The translations under genes were made by a program, and so were the position numbers. The notes below the pieces were generated by a model. The model made no database searches and was not told where the DNA came from. It saw nothing but the letters and a program-made list of their open reading frames with translations. This document shows positions 61,021 through 64,000 of a stretch of DNA of 64,000 nt, piece after piece. Within the stretch, counting starts at the first letter, position 1. Every line of letters begins with the position of its first letter. Source of the stretch: Pseudoruegeria sp. HB172150 (lineage in GTDB: Bacteria > Pseudomonadota > Alphaproteobacteria > Rhodobacterales > Rhodobacteraceae); contig NZ_JAATNG010000004.1 in the NCBI RefSeq assembly GCF_013184805.1, forward strand, positions 221,423-285,422. The letters are read 5' to 3'.

Positions 61021-62500
61021 CCGCCTCGGCGATGTGGGGCCGCAGCACGCCGTCGCAGCCCTCCAGATCGGCGATGGTGCGGGCTACCCGCAGCACCCGG
61101 TGATAGCCGCGCGCCGATAGTCCGAAGCGGTCGGCGACCCTCGACAGCAGCGCGCGGCCCGGCTCGTCGGGCGTCGCGACCCGTTCCAGCAGCGCGCCCT
61201 CGGTGTCGGCGTTGACGCGGACGCCTGTTGCGTCGACATACCGCGCCGCCTGTACGTCGCGCGCCGCAGCGACGCGGGCAGCGACCGCGGCGGAGCTGTC
61301 GCCCGAGTCGGGCAGGTCGAGATCGGTGTAGGCCACGGGCGGGACATCGATGCGAAGGTCGAAGCGGTCCATCAGCGGGCCCGAGATGCGGCCGATATAG
61401 TCGTCGCCGCAATTCGGCGCGCGGCCGCAGGCGCGGGACGGGTCAGAGAGGTAGCCGCATTTGCAGGGGTTCGCCGCGGCGACCAGCAGGAAGCGGCAGG
61501 GATAACGGACATGGGCGTTGGCGCGGGCGACGACGACCTCGCCGGTCTCGACTGGCTGGCGCAGGGTTTCGAGGACAGCGCGGGGGAATTCGGGGAACTC
61601 GTCCATGAACAGAACGCCATTATGGGCGAGGCTGATCTCTCCGGGCTTGGCGCTGCGCCCGCCGCCGACGATGGCGGCCATCGACGCGGTGTGGTGCGGT
61701 TCGCGGAAGGGACGGGTGCGCGAGATGCCGCCCTCGTCCAGAAGCCCGGCAAGCGAGTGGATCATCGAGGTTTCCAGCGCCTCGGCGGGGGAGAGCTGCG
61801 GCAGGATGCCGGGCAGGCGCGCGGCGAGCATCGACTTGCCGGAACCGGGGGTGCCGATCATCAGCATGTGGTGCCGGCCCGCGGCGGCGATCTCCAGCGC
61901 TCGCTTGGCGCGCTCCTGACCCTTCACGTCGCGCAGGTCGCGCGAATGGTTGTCGCGGGTGACCTCGCCCGGGTCGGCGGGCGACAGCATGCGCTGGCCG
62001 GTATAGTGCTGTACCGCCTCGGTCAGCGAGGCAGGGGCAAGCACCCGGACGGCACCGACCCATGCGGCCTCTGCTCCGCAGGGCTTCGGGCAGAGAAGGG
62101 TCCTGTCCTCCTCTCCGGCGGCCATGGCGGCGGGCAGGGCGCCGATGACCGGGACGAGGGTGCCATCGAGCGACAGCTCTCCGAGGGCCACGGTCTGTTC
62201 CACCTCGTCCTTCGGCAGGATTTCCAGCGCCGCCAGCAGCGCCAGCGCGATGGGCAGGTCGAAATGCGAACCCTCCTTCGGCAGGTCGGCGGGGGAGAGG
62301 TTGATCGTGATCCGCTTCGACGGCAGCGCAATGGACATCGCCGTCAGCGCCGCGCGCACCCGTTCCTTGGCCTCGCTGACCGCCTTGTCGGGCAGGCCGA
62401 CCAGTGCGAAGGACGGCAGCCCAGCCGAGACCGCGCATTGCACCTCGACGATGCGCGCCTCGACGCCCTCGAATGCGACCGTATAGGCGCGCGCGACCAT
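60977..62500 (-). CDS. comM: YifB/ComM family Mg-chelatase-like AAA+ ATPase
   Basis: 507 residues. The N-terminal S5-like/LonC-type domain (GLPSFALVGLPDKAVSEAKERV in part, near 29-50), then the AAA+ core with Walker A IGTPGSGKSM near 216-225 and Walker B VLFMDEFPEF near 294-303, and a C-terminal Mg-chelatase domain with a Cys-rich insert (CKCGY and CGRAPNC). ComM is a helicase that extends heteroduplex during natural transformation. A functional competence system would be encoded elsewhere. Confidence 0.93.
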   Translation of the reverse strand: MVARAYTVAFEGVEARIVEVQCAVSAGLPSFALVGLPDKAVSEAKERVRAALTAMSIALPSKRITINLSPADLPKEGSHFDLPIALALLAALEILPKDEVEQTVALGELSLDGTLVPVIGALPAAMAAGEEDRTLLCPKPCGAEAAWVGAVRVLAPASLTEAVQHYTGQRMLSPADPGEVTRDNHSRDLRDVKGQERAKRALEIAAAGRHHMLMIGTPGSGKSMLAARLPGILPQLSPAEALETSMIHSLAGLLDEGGISRTRPFREPHHTASMAAIVGGGRSAKPGEISLAHNGVLFMDEFPEFPRAVLETLRQPVETGEVVVARANAHVRYPCRFLLVAAANPCKCGYLSDPSRACGRAPNCGDDYIGRISGPLMDRFDLRIDVPPVAYTDLDLPDSGDSSAAVAARVAAARDVQAARYVDATGVRVNADTEGALLERVATPDEPGRALLSRVADRFGLSARGYHRVLRVARTIADLEGCDGVLRPHIAEAVSYRIAEAKEALTQ

Positions 62501-62545
62501 TCCGGACCCTCCGCTGGAATGGTTAACGGGTAGCAGCGCGGGCGT

Positions 62546-63418
62546 TTACGATTGGTAAATGGCCATGAATTTCGGCCAGGCTTCCGGGTCCTGCACGGTC
62601 TTGTCGCGGCAGCCCGGGTTGCAGAAGCCAAAGATCTTGCCGCCGAGCTCCAGGTAGTCCGTGACCGGCTTGCCGGAATAGGGGCAGGCGTCATTAACCG
62701 AGGGGCCCGCATCGACGGCGCGGGCGGGCAGTGGTTCCGGGCCAGGCCAGGGGCCGGTGGGCATGTCCTTGGCATAGGGAACGGGGTCGTATTTCACGGT
62801 CATCCCCATGGCGCGCCAGCGGCGGAAGGCGGGATCGGACAGCTGCGCATCGACATAGGCCCGCGCCTCTGCACTCACGGGCAGGCCGTAGCCGGCAACA
62901 CGCGCGGCAACAGGGGCAAAGAACACGTCGGCCAGTGAATAGGGGCCGAAGAGCCAGGGCGTATCGGTGCCGTGGCGGCTGCGTGCGAGGGACCAGAGCG
63001 TTTCGATCCGGTCCAGATCGGCGAGCACGGCGTCGGAGGGCTGGAAGCCCTGATACTGATAGAGCAACTGCATCGGGCAGTCGCCGCGAAGCGCGGTGAA
63101 GCCGGAATGCATTTCGGCCACCATCCAACGCGCGAAGCCGCGCGCGGCGGGATCGGCAGGCCACAGCCCGGAATCGGGGTGACGCTCGTTCAGTGTTTCG
63201 GCCATGGCCAGCGTGTCGCCGATCACGGTGCCCTCGGGCGTCCGCATGACGGGGACGAGGCGTGCGGGGGCAAGCGGCGCAAGATCCTCGGCGAAAGTGC
63301 CGGAATAAAGCCCGACCATGTGGGTGCGGACGGGCAGGCCGAAGCCCTCGAACATCAACCATCCCCTGAGGGACCAGCTGGAAAAGGCGCGGTCGCCGAT
63401 GAACAGATCGTATGTCAT
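62546..63418 (-). CDS. glutathione S-transferase fused to a small Cys-rich (YHS-like) domain
   Basis: 290 residues. The first about 230 have a GST layout: thioredoxin-like start (GDRAFSSWSLRGWL near 8-21), ARLVPVM near 52-58, and the helical half ending LADVFFAPVAARVA near 162-175. The C-terminal 50 residues (CPYSGKPV, then FGFCNPGCRDK) form a three-Cys YHS/treble-clef-like domain able to bind metal. The fusion is unusual for a GST. Such a domain may sense or carry a metal; the enzyme's substrate is unknown. The 3' end lies 45 bases from the comM start. Confidence 0.85.
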   Translation of the reverse strand: MTYDLFIGDRAFSSWSLRGWLMFEGFGLPVRTHMVGLYSGTFAEDLAPLAPARLVPVMRTPEGTVIGDTLAMAETLNERHPDSGLWPADPAARGFARWMVAEMHSGFTALRGDCPMQLLYQYQGFQPSDAVLADLDRIETLWSLARSRHGTDTPWLFGPYSLADVFFAPVAARVAGYGLPVSAEARAYVDAQLSDPAFRRWRAMGMTVKYDPVPYAKDMPTGPWPGPEPLPARAVDAGPSVNDACPYSGKPVTDYLELGGKIFGFCNPGCRDKTVQDPEAWPKFMAIYQS

Positions 63419-63478
63419 GGGCGCGACCCTAGCCGCGCTGCGGCGAAGTCGGGAAACGCTATTTTGTGGAGAAGGCCA

Positions 63479-64000
63479 TCACGGCCTGTGATTAAGGACT
63501 TCCAGACGCCATACGCCGTCCCAGGAGAGGCAGGTCACCGACAGGTTGTCGATCTTGCGGGCGAAAGTGTCATAGGCCGACAAGCCGAGCGCACGCTGCA
63601 CCTGTGTCAGGATGGTGCCCATATGCGCAACGAGGATGACATCCGGTCCGTTGCGGGAAACACGTTCGACGGCCGCATTCACTCGGTCGCAGAGCTCGTT
63701 CCAGCATTCGCCGCCGGGTGCGCTGACATCGCCCGGGGTTTCGTAGAAGGCGCGGATCAGCGGTTCGTCCTTGATATCGCCGAAGCGGCGGGTCTCCCAG
63801 TCACCGAAGTTCAGTTCCCGCAGGTCGGGGTCGTTGGGCAAGCGCGGGCGAGAGCGTTCGATGGCATCGGCGGTCGTAACGGCGCGCTGCAGGTCGGAGG
63901 AAACGACCGGAGCCTTTGGCAGATAGTCGGAAAGACGAGTAAGCCGAACCTCGTCGGACAGGTCCGCGGGCAGGTCCGTCCACCCGGTCATACCCTTCGC
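63479..64000 (-). CDS. histidine phosphatase family protein, 5' end cut by window edge
   Basis: 174 codons are visible and the frame stays open to the window edge. The phosphoglycerate-mutase-like fold is shown by SSDLQRAVTTADAI near 31-44 of the called frame (substrate Arg), the Glu in ELNFGDWE near 59-66, and VAHMGTILTQV with the second His near 121-131. The N-terminal RHG motif with the phospho-acceptor His should lie beyond position 64000. It could be a cobalamin-synthesis (CobC-type) or general phosphatase; the visible part cannot decide. Confidence 0.85.
   Translation of the reverse strand, partial: AKGMTGWTDLPADLSDEVRLTRLSDYLPKAPVVSSDLQRAVTTADAIERSRPRLPNDPDLRELNFGDWETRRFGDIKDEPLIRAFYETPGDVSAPGGECWNELCDRVNAAVERVSRNGPDVILVAHMGTILTQVQRALGLSAYDTFARKIDNLSVTCLSWDGVWRLEVLNHRP

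Overview
The window reads as a chromosomal segment of a high-GC alphaproteobacterium, most likely Rhodobacterales (Roseobacter/Paracoccus relatives). The signs are the 23S-5S-tRNA-fMet order at the left end, a TRAP transporter with a MurR/RpiR regulator, a VPLPA-CTERM protein, a taurine:pyruvate aminotransferase-like gene, and neighbour pairs usual in that group (ftsE-ftsX-plsC, murJ with glnD, rsmI-yraN-gshB). No plasmid, phage, CRISPR or insertion-sequence genes were seen. This is inference from gene content; no search could be run.

Layout. 1-3974: the 3' part of an rRNA operon (partial 23S, 5S, tRNA-fMet, terminator), with an unusual 1.3 kb insert carrying an opposite-strand secreted hypothetical between 5S and tRNA-fMet. 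4204-11525: housekeeping genes (qmcA/nfeD pair, Nudix, GST, cysQ, pmbA, pyrF, aroQ, HpaI-type aldolase). 11526-13143: a secreted hypothetical between two copies of a short palindromic repeat, then a YdeI-like protein. 13240-14350: a DMT transporter under an FMN riboswitch, hence a probable riboflavin importer (RibN type). 14457-25701: MFS transporter, class III aminotransferase, DsrE-like protein, a large inverted repeat, lysA, a DUF4175-like protein, a zinc-ribbon protein, ftsEX, plsC and a PPOX flavoprotein.

26076-34735 (minus strand) is a tightly packed eight-gene cell-envelope cluster. In transcription order it encodes a secreted protein with four C-x2-C repeats, Sel1 repeats and a peptidoglycan-binding-like tail; two SGNH hydrolases (one a lipoprotein); an MBOAT O-acyltransferase; a small membrane protein; an L,D-transpeptidase; and two CapA-family phosphoesterase-fold proteins. 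Together they suggest export of acyl groups to a wall or surface polymer combined with wall cross-linking or anchoring.

34972-42997: an RpiR regulator divergent from an N-formylglutamate amidohydrolase/TRAP transporter operon, then an aldehyde dehydrogenase and an iron-type alcohol dehydrogenase. The catabolic substrate is unknown.

43163-47798 is the most striking region. A guanidine-I (ykkC) riboswitch precedes a NitT/TauT-type ABC transporter, a ureohydrolase with all six metal ligands, and a protein whose first 43 residues include 24 histidines. I read it as a guanidine uptake and hydrolysis operon in which a His-rich protein may take the nickel-delivery role that HypA/HypB-like proteins have in the described guanidine hydrolase systems.

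47982-64000: transglutaminase-like protein, methyltransferase, trpS, a rhomboid-fold protein lacking catalytic residues, a VPLPA-CTERM protein, murJ, glnD, an LpoA-like lipoprotein, rsmI, yraN, gshB, an esterase, comM/yifB, a GST fused to a small Cys-rich domain, and a histidine phosphatase cut by the window end.
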